From Paenibacillus sp. P25 (GTDB taxonomy: Bacteria; Bacillota; Bacilli; Paenibacillales; NBRC-103111), in NCBI GenBank assembly GCA_024704175.1, contig CP085629.1, forward strand, positions 1,178,001 through 1,242,000: a stretch of 64,000 nt of DNA, given 5' to 3'. The position numbers and the translations under genes are program-made. Shown one piece after another: positions 19,483 through 28,574 of this stretch (position 1 is its first letter; each line of letters opens with the position of its first letter). The notes below the pieces were generated by a model that had not been told where the DNA came from, did not search any database, and worked only from the letters and a program-made list of their open reading frames with translations.

Positions 19483-20461
19483 ATGGCGGATTTTCATATC
19501 ACTCCTTCTTGCTGCGCAGCCAGACGCAATTCGAACGGGACCTCCAGAGTCGGGGCACAGGATGAAAGTATCATAACAGAGCATCTTCAGGAAAAACGTC
19601 CGCAGACGGAAGGCATGATTTATTTGCCGGGCGGGGACTTCCTTATGGGTACGGATGACAACGAAGGGTTTCCGTCTGACGGCGAAGGACCGGTTCGCAA
19701 GGTAACGCTTCGTCCTTTTTATATCGACCTCTGTACGGTGACGAACGAAGAATTCGGCCGGTTCGTAAGTGAAACGGGCTATGTGACCGAGGCGGAGAAG
19801 TTCGGCTGGTCGTTCGTCTTCCATTTATTCGTATCGGAGGAGTCGGCCCGCAAGGTTACGGGCACAGCTCAGCAGACTCCTTGGTGGTGGGGAATCGAGG
19901 GGGCTTGCTGGAAGCATCCGGAGGGACTGGATTCGAATGTGGAGGATCGTCCGGATCATCCGGTGATCCATGTTTCCTGGAACGATGCCGCCGCTTACTG
20001 CAGGTGGGCGGGGGAAACGGCTTCCGACGGAAGCGGAATGGGAATATGCTGCAAGAGGCGGACTTGTTCAGAAAAGATACCCTTGGGGGGACGAGCTGAA
20101 GCCCGGCGGGGTACACCGCTGCAATATATGGCAGGGGAAATTCCCTGATAAAAATAACAAGAGCGACGGATATGCCGGCACCGCTCCTGTAAGAGCTTAC
20201 GAGCCGAACGGGTACGGACTTTATAACGTATCGGGGAATGTATGGGAATGGTGTGCCGATTGGTTCGCTGCGGTGCATCCGGCACAAAGTCCTTTAGTCA
20301 ATCCAACCGGCCCCCGGTCCGGGGATTCTCGGGTGCTCCGCGGCGGCTCTTATCTCTGTCATATCTCCTATTGCAACCGTTACCGTGTGGCGCCCCGCAG
20401 CAAGAATACACCGGACAGCTCCACCGGGAATATCGGATTCCGCTGCGCCGCCGACGTCTGA
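19483..20461 (+). CDS. Formylglycine-generating enzyme (one frame break)
   Basis: Converts the active-site cysteine of type I sulfatases to formylglycine. FGE-sulfatase fold: [17 protein letters not shown] near residue 45, [48 protein letters not shown] and, near the end, [15 protein letters not shown] with both cysteines of the catalytic copper site. The break is in the G run 20010-20014, one G too many. About 325 residues joined, typical of aerobic FGE. Near the N-terminus CCAAR (residues 10-14) resembles the sulfatase target motif. No sulfatase is in this window. Confidence 0.88.
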
Positions 20462-20508
20462 TTACCATTATTTGTCATGAAAATTATTGTAAAAATCATT
20501 GCAGGATC

Positions 20509-20536
20509 TTGACATTCTATCTATTTTTAATATACA
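20509..20536 (+). promoter_or_regulatory. Promoter of the metNIQ operon
   Basis: Perfect TTGACA at 20509-20514, 16 bases, then TATACA; the S-box leader begins about 50 bases downstream. Confidence 0.75.
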
Positions 20537-20588
20537 CTAACGAAGTTTGATAACCTTTGACAAATGACAATTGTATAATTAGGAGCAA

Positions 20589-20796
20589 CTTCTTATTAAG
20601 AGAGGCGGAGGGATAAGGCCCGATGAAGCCCGGCAACCGTTCCATGAGACTACCAACCGATGCGCACGAGATTCACGGCTTCGGAGGTCAGGGAAGGCTG
20701 GTGCCAATTCCTTCGGAACGGAAGCGTTCCGAAAGATGAGAGGGACGCAAGAGTATGGAGACAACCCCTGTTCCGCTGCGTTCAGGGTTTTTTTAT
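20589..20796 (+). ncRNA. SAM-I (S-box) riboswitch
   Basis: Shows the conserved S-box core AAGAGAGGCGGAGGGA, GGCCCGATGAAGCCCGGCAACC and, further on, GGTGCCAATTCC with GAAAGATGAGAGGGAC. It ends in a hairpin (AACCCCTG ... CAGGGTT) and seven T, 30 bases before metN. In this class SAM binding favours the terminator, so metNIQ should be expressed when methionine/SAM is low. Confidence 0.97.
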
Positions 20797-20827
20797 ATGT
20801 TATTTATCGTTGACAGGGGTGAAAGGC

Positions 20828-21847
20828 TTGATTCAACTAAAGCAAATCAGCAAGGTCTATCCTTCCGGCAACCGCCAGGTTCACGCGCTGAAAGAAGTCG
20901 ATTTGACAGTGCAAAGAGGCGAAATCTTCGGCATTATCGGTCATTCGGGGGCGGGGAAGAGCACGCTGATCCGTACGGTGAATTTGCTGGAGCGGCCGAC
21001 AGCGGGCCAGGTGATTGTGGACGGCGTCGATATCACGGCGCCGCCGCACAGAAGGCTTCAGGAAGAGCGGCGTTCGATCGGTATGATTTTTCAGCATTTT
21101 AATTTGCTTTCTTCTTTATCGGTTAAGGAGAACATCGCTTTTCCGCTGAGGCTGGCCAAGCTTCCGAACGGCGATGTACAGCGGCGTGTAGAGGAACTGC
21201 TTCGCCTTGTCGGGCTGGAGGAGCATGGGAACAAATATCCGGCCCAATTGTCCGGCGGTCAAAAGCAGCGGGTGGGAATCGCCCGGGCGCTCGCTACGGA
21301 TCCGAAGGTGCTGTTGTGCGACGAGGCGACCTCGGCGCTGGACCCGCAAACCACGCAGTCGATTCTGTCGTCGCTGCTGGAGATCAACCGGAGGCTGAAC
21401 ATTACCATCGTACTCATCACTCACGAAATGCAGGTGATCCGTTCCATCTGTGACCGGGTGGCGGTACTGGACGGCGGAAAGATTGTGGAAGAGGGGCCGG
21501 TGATCGAGGTGTTTCTCAAACCGCAGCATCCTACGACCAAGGATTTCGTAGCCCAAGTAACGGAGCCGGCCGAAGCTTCGGCGGAGCCTCTGGAAGCCAA
21601 AACGCAGAACCGGACGCAGGTGCGGATTACCTTCATCGGCGAACAAACCTACGAGCCGGTGCTGTACGAGACGATGAAAGAGATGAATGTGCCGTTTGCG
21701 ATACTCCAGGGGACCATCTCCCGTTTGAAAGATACGCCGTACGGGCAGCTTGTAGTTGAGCTGCATGCGGAGGGCATGGAAGCGGAACGGACGATGGACG
21801 CCCTGCGCAGCCGAGGGCTTGATGTGGAGGTGATGAGACATGGATAA
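20828..21847 (+). CDS. metN: Methionine ABC transporter ATP-binding protein
   Basis: ATPase of the MetNIQ importer, 339 residues, from TTG 20828 behind GGTGAAAGG. Walker A GHSGAGKST, Q-loop FQHFNLLSSLSV, signature LSGGQKQRVGIARALA, Walker B VLLCDEATSALDP, switch histidine in ITHEM, and a C-terminal NIL regulatory domain (from about residue 260) that binds methionine in homologues. First gene after the S-box and overlapping metI by 8 bases. Confidence 0.96.
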   Translation: MIQLKQISKVYPSGNRQVHALKEVDLTVQRGEIFGIIGHSGAGKSTLIRTVNLLERPTAGQVIVDGVDITAPPHRRLQEERRSIGMIFQHFNLLSSLSVKENIAFPLRLAKLPNGDVQRRVEELLRLVGLEEHGNKYPAQLSGGQKQRVGIARALATDPKVLLCDEATSALDPQTTQSILSSLLEINRRLNITIVLITHEMQVIRSICDRVAVLDGGKIVEEGPVIEVFLKPQHPTTKDFVAQVTEPAEASAEPLEAKTQNRTQVRITFIGEQTYEPVLYETMKEMNVPFAILQGTISRLKDTPYGQLVVELHAEGMEAERTMDALRSRGLDVEVMRHG

Positions 21848-22507
21848 ACCGTCGTTCTGGGATATCGACTGGCCGGAAATCGGACAAGCTACCATTGATA
21901 CGCTTACGATGCTGGGCACCTCCACACTGTTCACCGTGCTGCTCGGCTTACCGCTCGGTATTCTCTTGTTCCTTACATCCAAAGATCAGTCGCTGCAGCA
22001 AAAACGGTTTACATCGTGCTGTCTTTTATCGTCAACGTCCTGCGCTCCGTTCCTTTCATCATCCTGATGATCGTCATTATTCCGCTCACAAGGGTGATCG
22101 TAGGGACATCGATCGGCGTACCCGGGTCGATACCTCCGCTTGTGATCGGTGCGGCGCCTTTCTTCGCCCGGCTCGTGGAAACGTCGCTGCGCGAGGTGGA
22201 CCGAGGGGTGATTGAAGCCGCTCAATCGATGGGCGCCACCTACGGCCAGATCATCTGGCGGGTGCTGCTCAGGGAGGCCCGTCCAGGGCTGATTGCAGCC
22301 ATTACCATCACTGCGGTCACACTTGTCTCCTATACCGCGATGTCGGGCGTTATCGGCGGCGGAGGTCTGGGCGATCTGGCGATTCGCTACGGGTACCAAC
22401 GCTTCCAGACGAATGTGATGATCGTAACGGTCGTGATCCTTCTGGTGCTGGTTCAAATTCTTCAAATGCTGGGCGACCGGCTCGTGCGGAGCTATCAGCG
22501 AAAGTAA
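21840..22507 (+). CDS. metI: Methionine ABC transporter permease (one frame break)
   Basis: Membrane subunit of MetNIQ, about 222 residues with five spans. The permease EAA-type loop reads EAAQSMGATYGQIIWRVLL. The frame breaks in the A run 22000-22004; a sixth A gives QQKTVYIVLSFIVN. Its ATG lies inside the metN stop region, so translation is probably coupled. Confidence 0.93.
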
Positions 22508-22555
22508 GAATTTTTATATAGATATTTTTACTGGGAATCATAGGAGGTAAATTCG

Positions 22556-23403
22556 ATGAAAAAAATGATGGTCACAGCTTTATCCGTCGTGCTGGCCTTT
22601 TCCCTGGCGGCATGCGGCACGAAACCGTCGGCTCCGTCCGAGCAGTCTGGCGGCGGCGCTGCAGGCGGCGACCAGCCGAAAGAAGTTACGCTGAAGGTCG
22701 GCGCTACCGCCGTACCGCATGCGGAAATCTTGAACTTCGTTAAACCGAAGCTGAAAGAGCAGGGTGTGAACCTCGAGGTAAAGGAGTTCACTGATTATGT
22801 TCAGCCTAACGTGCAAGTATCCGAGAAGCGCCTGGATGCGAACTTCTTCCAGCACACACCTTATTTGGAGCAGCAGAACAAAGATAAAGGCTTCAATCTG
22901 GTAAAAGTGACCGGCGTTCATATCGAGCCTTTCGGCGCTTACTCGCAAAAAATCAAAAAAGCCGACGAGCTGAAAGACGGCGCTACTATTGCAATCCCGA
23001 ACGACCCGTCCAACGGGGGCCGGGCACTTGCGCCGCTGGCCAAGAATAACCTCATCAAGCTGAAAGACGGCGTCGGCGTAAACGGTACCGTCAAGGATAT
23101 CGTAGAGAACAAGAAGAACCTGAAGTTCAAAGAATTGGAAGCGGCCATGCTTTGCCGCGCGTATTGGGCGAAGTCGACCTTGCGCTGATCAACACGAACT
23201 ATGCGCTCGAAGCGAAGCTCAATCCTACGAAGGATGCGCTGTTCATCGAAGATAAAAACTCGCCCTATGTAAACATTCTGGTTGCCCGTCCGGACAACAA
23301 GGATTCCGATGCCATGCAGAAGCTGGCTAAGGCTTTGACTTCCGATGATGTGAAGAAATTTATCGAAGATAAATACAAAGGCGCTATTGTGCCGGCATTC
23401 TAA
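22556..23403 (+). CDS. metQ: Methionine-binding lipoprotein (one frame break)
   Basis: Substrate-binding lipoprotein of the MetNIQ system, about 281 residues. Lipobox SLAAC (Cys20) and a Ser/Gly-rich linker, then KVGATAVPHAEILNFVKPKL and FTDYVQPNVQV. The frame breaks near 23152 (GCTTTGCCG, two extra T before PRVLGEVDLALINTNYA). Third gene of the S-box operon, 48 bases after metI, with AGGAGG upstream. Confidence 0.94.
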
Positions 23404-23413
23404 ACCGTAATAT

Positions 23414-23472
23414 CAAAAAAAGGGCCGCTTCCTCCGTGGTTTCAATCCACAGTGGGAGCACCCTTTTCTTAT
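23414..23472 (+). terminator. Rho-independent terminator of metNIQ
   Basis: AAAAAAGGG ... CCCTTTTC hairpin with an inner stem (GTGG/CCAC), directly after metQ. Confidence 0.75.
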
Positions 23473-23538
23473 TGAGTAAAAATTGCCGATCCTTGCATGA
23501 TAAGACCGGATTGGCCGTTTATCCCGGTCTTGCAGCCT

Positions 23539-24708
23539 TTATAAGGAAGCACGGTAAATGGCAAGCACGTCTTCGCGCTCCAGCTTCTTGAAGTTGCCGA
23601 ACGGTCCGTAAACCATCGCCTTATCCGCCATCAGTTCAAGCTTGCTGTCATCGATGCCGTAATCCGCCAGCCGGCTCGGAGCTCCGATGGAATTCCAGAA
23701 GCTGCGCAGTGCATGAATTCCTTCCTCGGCGATCTGCCGGTCGCTTTTACCTGCGGGATCGACACCGAAGACATGGACGGCAAACTGCTTGAACCGCGGC
23801 ACATTCGCTTCATCCTTCAGCACATGCTTCATCCAGTTCGGGAACAGGATAGCCAGTCCTCCGCCATGCGGGATGTCGTAAACCGCGCTTACCGCATGCT
23901 CAATGTTGTGCGTCGCCCAGTCCCCGCGGATGCCCATACCGATCATCCCGTTCAGCGCCATCGTTCCGGAGTACAAGATCGTCTCACGCTGCTCGAAGCT
24001 CGTTAGGTCATTGATCAGCTTCGGTGCGGCGCCGATCACGGCTCTCAGCACGCTTTCACAGAGACCGTCCTGTACGGGCGAATTCGGCGTATGATGGAAG
24101 TAAGTCTCGAACACATGAGACATGATATCGCAGATCCCGTACACGGTTTGATCCTTCGGAACGGTATAGGTCGATTCGGGATCGAGGATGGAGAACTTAG
24201 GGAATACGTAAGGGTCGCCCCAGCCGTACTTCTCCTGCGTTTCCCAATTCGTAATGACAGAGCCCGCATTCATTTCCGAGCCGGTTGCCGCCAGCGTCAG
24301 CACCGTGCCGAAAGGAAGCGCGTCCTGAACCGTCGCCTTCCGTGTAATTACATCCCAGAAGTCGCCGTCAAATTTGGCCCCGGCAGCGATAGCCTTCGTG
24401 CAATCGATAACACTCCCTCCGCCTACAGCCAGGAGAAAATCGATTTGTTCCTTCCTGCAGATGTCCACACCCTTGTGAACGGTGGTGAGACGAGGGTTGG
24501 GTTCCACTCCGCCGAGTTCATGGACTTCTTTCTTAAGCTCATTCAATAGGGCGATAACCTTATCGTAAATCCCGTTGCGTTTGATACTTCCTCCGCCATA
24601 GACGAGCAGTACCCGGGGGCCGTAGTTCGGCGTCTCGGCTCTTAACTGGTCCAGGGTTCCTTTTCCAAAAATCAATTTGGTCGGATTGTGAAAGGTGAAG
24701 GTATTCAT
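23539..24708 (-). CDS. Iron-containing NAD(P)H-dependent alcohol dehydrogenase
   Basis: Group III metal alcohol dehydrogenase, 389 residues, nearest to the YugJ/YugK (butanol dehydrogenase) type. NAD-binding [27 protein letters not shown], and the metal ligands in [30 protein letters not shown] 24708 ([17 protein letters not shown]) has GAAGGGAG 11 bases upstream. It stands alone, convergent with metQ. Confidence 0.92.
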   Translation of the reverse strand: MNTFTFHNPTKLIFGKGTLDQLRAETPNYGPRVLLVYGGGSIKRNGIYDKVIALLNELKKEVHELGGVEPNPRLTTVHKGVDICRKEQIDFLLAVGGGSVIDCTKAIAAGAKFDGDFWDVITRKATVQDALPFGTVLTLAATGSEMNAGSVITNWETQEKYGWGDPYVFPKFSILDPESTYTVPKDQTVYGICDIMSHVFETYFHHTPNSPVQDGLCESVLRAVIGAAPKLINDLTSFEQRETILYSGTMALNGMIGMGIRGDWATHNIEHAVSAVYDIPHGGGLAILFPNWMKHVLKDEANVPRFKQFAVHVFGVDPAGKSDRQIAEEGIHALRSFWNSIGAPSRLADYGIDDSKLELMADKAMVYGPFGNFKKLEREDVLAIYRASL

Positions 24709-25083
24709 AAGCAAGCATACTCCCTTCGTTATTGGAATCATCAAACGGTTCACAGTGAAAATGTATCACTCTTCCGATCGGGACGCAAATGAAGCCGCTT
24801 ACCAATAATGAAGAGCAGCGGAAGAGCCATACTTCTGTAAACGCGGGGGCAAAGCCGAAGCGTGGTTTCGTTACTTAGACAACAAGGAATATGAAGACAC
24901 TATGTCGAATAAGAAAAATATGTTAATCACATCTCGCCTATTTACTGTAAATGAGACAAACTCTAAACTCTGACAAACATCTTTCTCAGCACGGCTATGT
25001 TAATATTCGAGAGCATTCGTTCTATAGTTTTTGTAATATTATGGTCGAAAATCATTCCTTTTGATTGAGGTGGATAGTGAAGT
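24709..25083. other. Intergenic stretch, AT-rich in its second half, no gene seen
   Basis: No frame with a ribosome site, repeat or RNA motif was recognised. Base composition falls from the local average to clearly AT-rich from about 24890 and stays so across the next gene. Confidence 0.5.
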
Positions 25084-25497
25084 ATGTCAGAGGACAACAT
25101 TAGATCCGATGAAGTGAAAATTATTTGTGCAGAAGATTGTGGAAACGCACCCAAAAAAGAATTACTTAGAGCGTTTAATGTTGCCTTGGTTTGCAACGAT
25201 ATTGGCTTTATCACGGAGACCATCATAGAAGATATCCAATGGAATTTTATCGGTAGCAATGTATTACAGGGTAAGGCCCAAGTTTTCAGAATGCTTGAAA
25301 AACTGATTGACAAAAAGCCAACGGAGCTGGTTATTAGCAATATAATAACGCATGGATATTCCGGTTCTTTGAATGGCATCCTAAACCTCGAAAGCAAGAC
25401 TAGCTACGCTTTCTGTAATATATATCGTTTCAATAGCAGTCTAAACAAAACAAAAATTAAAGAAATTACTTCTTTTATCATTGACATTTCAAAATAG
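25084..25497 (+). CDS. NTF2/SnoaL-like small protein, AT-rich gene
   Basis: 137 residues, cytosolic. A central helix and strands (FNVALVCNDIGFITETIIEDIQ, with GxA-type KAQVFRMLEKL) and the final KIKEITSFIIDIS strand fit the cone-shaped NTF2-like fold, a general ligand-binding or enzyme scaffold. No catalytic residues can be assigned. The codons are much richer in A and T than in the neighbours, and a transposase remnant lies downstream, so acquisition by transfer is likely. ATG follows TGAGGTGG. Confidence 0.55.
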   Translation: MSEDNIRSDEVKIICAEDCGNAPKKELLRAFNVALVCNDIGFITETIIEDIQWNFIGSNVLQGKAQVFRMLEKLIDKKPTELVISNIITHGYSGSLNGILNLESKTSYAFCNIYRFNSSLNKTKIKEITSFIIDISK

Positions 25498-25519
25498 TAA
25501 ACGATCAATGCTGATTAAT

Positions 25520-25551
25520 CAGCCGCCTTTCCATTAGGCGGTTTCTTTTTT
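25520..25551 (+). terminator. Rho-independent terminator
   Basis: CCGCCT (25523-25528) with AGGCGG (25536-25541), then a T-rich tract. Confidence 0.85.
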
Positions 25552-25699
25552 ATTGTTGAAAAACTTTAAGGTGTCTTTTCACGGATCCCAGGCGTGCGTT
25601 TCGGCGCTTCGAGGCAGTCATCCTTTCCTTCATCTTATCAACCTTTTGACGATCAATGGGTCCGGGAATGTACCACAAGTAGGATTGTGCGGCTAGGTC

Positions 25700-25945
25700 A
25701 TAGACGGAAGAATGAATACGGATTGTGCCGGTCAATGGACAACGGGCGTCCTAATGACTTAATGCACGGCGAATCAGCATCAGCCATGCGGTTTTACAGG
25801 TGACGCTGATGGCTTTGGCCAGTTCCATAGCGTTAGTACCGGTATCCGATCGGTAAATCTGGTAAAAGGCGGTAAACCATTTCAATTTGGCCAAGTACGA
25901 AATAGATCACCAGGCGAATGGCAAGTATGGCACTTGGAAAATACC
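25700..25945 (-). pseudogene. Decayed IS1595/ISXO2-type transposase fragment
   Basis: Read on the minus strand in one frame, this gives KLKWFTAFYQIYRSDTG, then NAMELAKAISVTCKTAWLML and, after a TAG in place of a glutamine codon, DARCPLTGTI. That order matches the middle of IS1595-family transposases (KWF, helix-turn-helix ending KTAWxML, then sGTvE). At least two in-frame stops and no DDE residues remain, and no terminal repeats were found. It lies in the AT-rich stretch between the NTF2-like gene and the second CHR gene. Confidence 0.55.
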
Positions 25946-26030
25946 AATATGGAATTAATGCGTTAAATAAAACCAATTAATCTGGGCTCTTTATTGAAAT
26001 TTGAAGGGGTGGAGTGAAATTTAGATAATT

Positions 26031-26064
26031 GTTTATTTCATTTCGGAATTAAGTAAAGTATAAT
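26031..26064 (+). promoter_or_regulatory. Promoter of the second CHR transporter
   Basis: TTTCAT (26036-26041) and TATAAT (26059-26064) with 17-base spacing, 64 bases before the start. From 26031 it aligns without gaps to 18676 onward, 26 of 36 bases identical. Confidence 0.65.
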
Positions 26065-26128
26065 GATAGTAACAAGCCCCTGTACAAGTTTGCCAACATA
26101 GAGATTGAGAAAGGATGGGGGAGACGGG

Positions 26129-26664
26129 ATGCTTTGGGAGTTGTTTTTTACATTTTTTAAAATCGGCTTCATTTCTTTCGGCGGGGGTTATGCGATGATT
26201 CCCGTCATTCAGCATGAAGTGGAAGCGCACCGCTGGATGACGGCGGAGAGCTTCGTTCAAGCGGTTGGACTTGCGGGGATGGGGCCTGGGCCGATCGCCA
26301 CGAACAGCGCCACGCTTGTCGGATATGAAACTGCGGGCCTGCCGGGTGCTATTGCGGCAACGCTTGGGATGGTCCTGCCGTCGGCGCTGATTGTTGTCGG
26401 CGTCGCCGCCTTTTTTTCAAAATTCAAGATCATGCCTGGGTGAAGGCGGTGTTCTACGGTTTACGTCCCGTCGTAACGGGCCTGATTGTGTTTGCCGCGA
26501 TCCGCTTCTTCACTTCCGGTTCGGGGATCGGCGGGGTGAATTGGCATACGGTCGCCACACTTCTAATCACAGGCGGTGCACTGCTGGGCATTTTGAAATA
26601 TAAAATGCATCCGTTGACCATTATTGTCTTATCGGGCCTGATGGGTATCGTATTTTTCCAATAG
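26129..26664 (+). CDS. chrA: CHR-family (ChrA-type) transporter, single domain (one frame break)
   Basis: Second single-CHR-domain protein, about 179 residues joined: FFKIGFISFGGGYAMIPVIQ at residues 9-28, GLAGMGPGPIATNSATLVGY and LPGAIAATLGMVLPS. The break is near 26424 (TTCAAGAT lacks a C; joined FQDHAWVKAVFYGLRP). GGGGGAG precedes the ATG. It resembles the gene at 18753 in length, domain and promoter, so the two may work as the paired halves seen in short-chain chromate exporters. The substrate is unproven. Confidence 0.85.
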
Positions 26665-26814
26665 TTATTTGAAATTGATTTTCAGATCGTTCATCCGCTT
26701 CTGCAGGGCTTCCATTTCTTTCTGAAGCTTGCTCAGATCGGAGAACATTTTCTTCATGTCTTTGTTTTCCGTCAGCAGATTGAGGGCATGTTCCCATCTC
26801 TTCGTCGTCGGCAT
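26665..26814 (-). CDS. Small coiled-coil protein (49 aa), hypothetical
   Basis: A 49-codon frame beginning MPTTKRWEHALNLLTENKD, then a heptad-like helix (MFSDLSKLQKEMEALQKRMN). GGAAGGA precedes the ATG. Its stop codon abuts the stop of the converging CHR gene with no base between. Charged, no membrane segment, probably a coiled-coil oligomer. I recognise no named family. Confidence 0.7.
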   Translation of the reverse strand: MPTTKRWEHALNLLTENKDMKKMFSDLSKLQKEMEALQKRMNDLKINFK

Positions 26815-26944
26815 CTGTCATCGTCCTTCCGTGCGAGGTTACTACACTCTACGGCTTAAAGGCGTTGGACGTGTATGCTGCTGCCTGATGTCAGGGCAAA
26901 ACGGGCATATTGCCGGCAAATTTGCAAATCCGTGCGCTTTCAAG

Positions 26945-27136
26945 CTATTGCTCCTTCGGAGGACGGAGCTTGCGGAGTACGAACGAACCGATTTCCGAGA
27001 CAATGACGATGATGGACAAGCGGCCCAGAAGATACGGGACGATCAGCGGAATCGCCCTCAAATCTTGAATATGTACAAGCCGGAGAAACAGCGGGTATAA
27101 CAGCATCAGCAGGATAAGGGGGACGATTTTCTTCAT
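26945..27136 (-). CDS. Small two-span membrane protein (63 aa), hypothetical
   Basis: Starts MKKIVPLILLMLLYPLF with one hydrophobic segment, then LIVPYLLGRLSIIVIVSEIG as a second, and a basic tail KLRPPKEQ. CGGAG lies about ten bases before the ATG. No family recognised; hydrophobic pattern and coding-like composition are the support. The 130 bases between it and the coiled-coil gene hold nothing recognisable. Confidence 0.6.
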   Translation of the reverse strand: MKKIVPLILLMLLYPLFLRLVHIQDLRAIPLIVPYLLGRLSIIVIVSEIGSFVLRKLRPPKEQ

Positions 27137-27230
27137 CGCGGCGGTCTCCGATCGGACAGAATAAATTTATGTTGACGCCTAAACCAAAGGGGAATAAGAT
27201 AGGCGTGAAAGCACTTTACGACTAAGGCAG

Positions 27231-28453
27231 ATGAGCCCCTTGAACGTAACCGGTCAGATTAAGAAGCTGCTCTTCATGAACGCTTCGTCCATGATTATCT
27301 TTAACTATATCGGCATCTTTGTCAATTTGTACATATGGGAAAAACAGAAGAGCATCTTCGATGTCACCTGGTTCAATCTTGTCATGTTCATCTCCTGGAG
27401 CCTCGCTTTCGCCGTAGGATCGCGTCTCTTGTCCAAGTTCTCGACGCGCCTTCTTATCCGGACGACGGCTATTTGCGGCGGGCTGACCTTCGCGCCGCTT
27501 TCCTTCCTCCAGCTGGAGAACCGGCTGCTCTGGATTGCTTGCATTGCGGTTCCGATCGGCATCATGTGGGGCTTCTATGCGTCCACCCAAAATATCACGC
27601 TGTGCGTATTCGGTAAAGGAAAAGACTTTGAGGGCTACTTCTCTATCGCCAGCATTATCGGGCAGACTCGTCTCCATCATCAATCCGATTGCGTTTGCCT
27701 TTATCATCAAGTGGATCGGTTACTCCGGATCCTTTTTGCTGATGATCTTGTTTGTGGGCATTCTGCTGGCGGTTTCCTTCTATATTCCCCGATCACGCTG
27801 GCCGAGACGAAAGAGCCCTTGTTCCGGCATATGCGGTTTCATGAGGTGTTCTCCACTCGCGCCCTTCGCTGGATGGTTCCGTCCTGCTTATCCGCGGGCT
27901 TCTTCCTGCAGTTTCAAGGTTTATTTGCGCTTATATTCACATTCTCGGTATCCGGAGACAAGCTTGTGATTGCGCTTCTGAATGTGCTGTACGCGTCTTC
28001 CTCGATCGCGGCCATGACGCTTTATCGGCGGCTGAAGACGCGCGAAGACGTATGGCTTACCGTAGGCATGCTGTTCATCTCGGCCGGCTTCCTGCTTTGC
28101 CGCCGCTGCCCAAAGCGCCGCTCCTGATCGCATCCAATGTACTGACTACGGTGGGTATGTTTTATTTTGCAACGGTATGGAATACGCGGCAGTTCCGCGT
28201 GATCAGCCAGCAAACGGCCATGGAACAAGCGAGAATATTGCTGTGGCGGGAATGGTTCTTGAATCTGTCCCGGATCGTTATGCTGATCTTGATTTTGTTC
28301 GTAGACGACTTGAAAGGTCCGATGTTTATGGCGCTCATCGCGCTGGCATTAATCAGTGCTCTGCTCATTCCCTGGTTCTCGCGGAAAGGCTCGGAAGCGT
28401 TCGAACAGCAGCAAAAGTCGCCGGAGAACGTACGAATTTCCCTCGATCACTAG
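27231..28453 (+). CDS. MFS-type membrane transporter (about three frame breaks)
   Basis: Polytopic carrier of about 405 residues and roughly twelve hydrophobic segments when the frames are joined (breaks near 27660, 27790 and 28100). N-terminal half MNASSMIIFNYIGIFVNLYI ... MFISWSLAFAVGSRLL; C-terminal half TTVGMFYFATVWNTRQFRVI and MALIALALISALLIPW. General layout of the major facilitator superfamily, but no motif tells the substrate. It ends in a strong terminator ahead of the arsR-type gene. Confidence 0.68.
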
Positions 28454-28470
28454 ATCGGGGGATTTTTTTT
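28437..28470 (+). terminator. Rho-independent terminator of the MFS gene
   Basis: TCCCTCGATC pairs with GATCGGGGGA around ACTA, then eight T; it begins inside the last codons. Confidence 0.88.
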
Positions 28471-28481
28471 GCAAAGCGGGA

Positions 28482-28510
28482 TTGACAGAACATTCCAATT
28501 AGATTATTGT
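28482..28510 (+). promoter_or_regulatory. Promoter of the ArsR/DUF2087 gene
   Basis: Perfect TTGACA, 17 bases, TATTGT. The -10 lies within the first unit of the 16-bp repeat array. Confidence 0.7.
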
Positions 28511-28558
28511 CAAATTAGAAATTTAACAAATTAGATAGTTATCAAATTTAAAAACGAA
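28495..28558 (+). repeat. Four 16-bp tandem operator-like repeats
   Basis: CCAATTAGA at 28495, CAAATTAGA at 28511, CAAATTAGA at 28527 and CAAATTTAA at 28543, each exactly 16 bases apart with unlike 7-base spacers. They run from within the promoter spacer to just before the ribosome site of the arsR-type gene. Probably binding sites for that regulator. Confidence 0.75.
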
Positions 28559-28574
28559 AGGCGGTGTCGCTCAA

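Noticed and set aside
25594-25803. 69-codon plus-strand frame in the AT-rich pocket
   Set aside because: No ribosome site or family resemblance; the opposite strand explains the sequence as a decayed transposase.
26665-26821. 66-residue minus-strand reading in another frame over the small coiled-coil gene
   Set aside because: The 49-codon frame has the ribosome site, a regular helical pattern and a clean stop; the longer frame is irregular.
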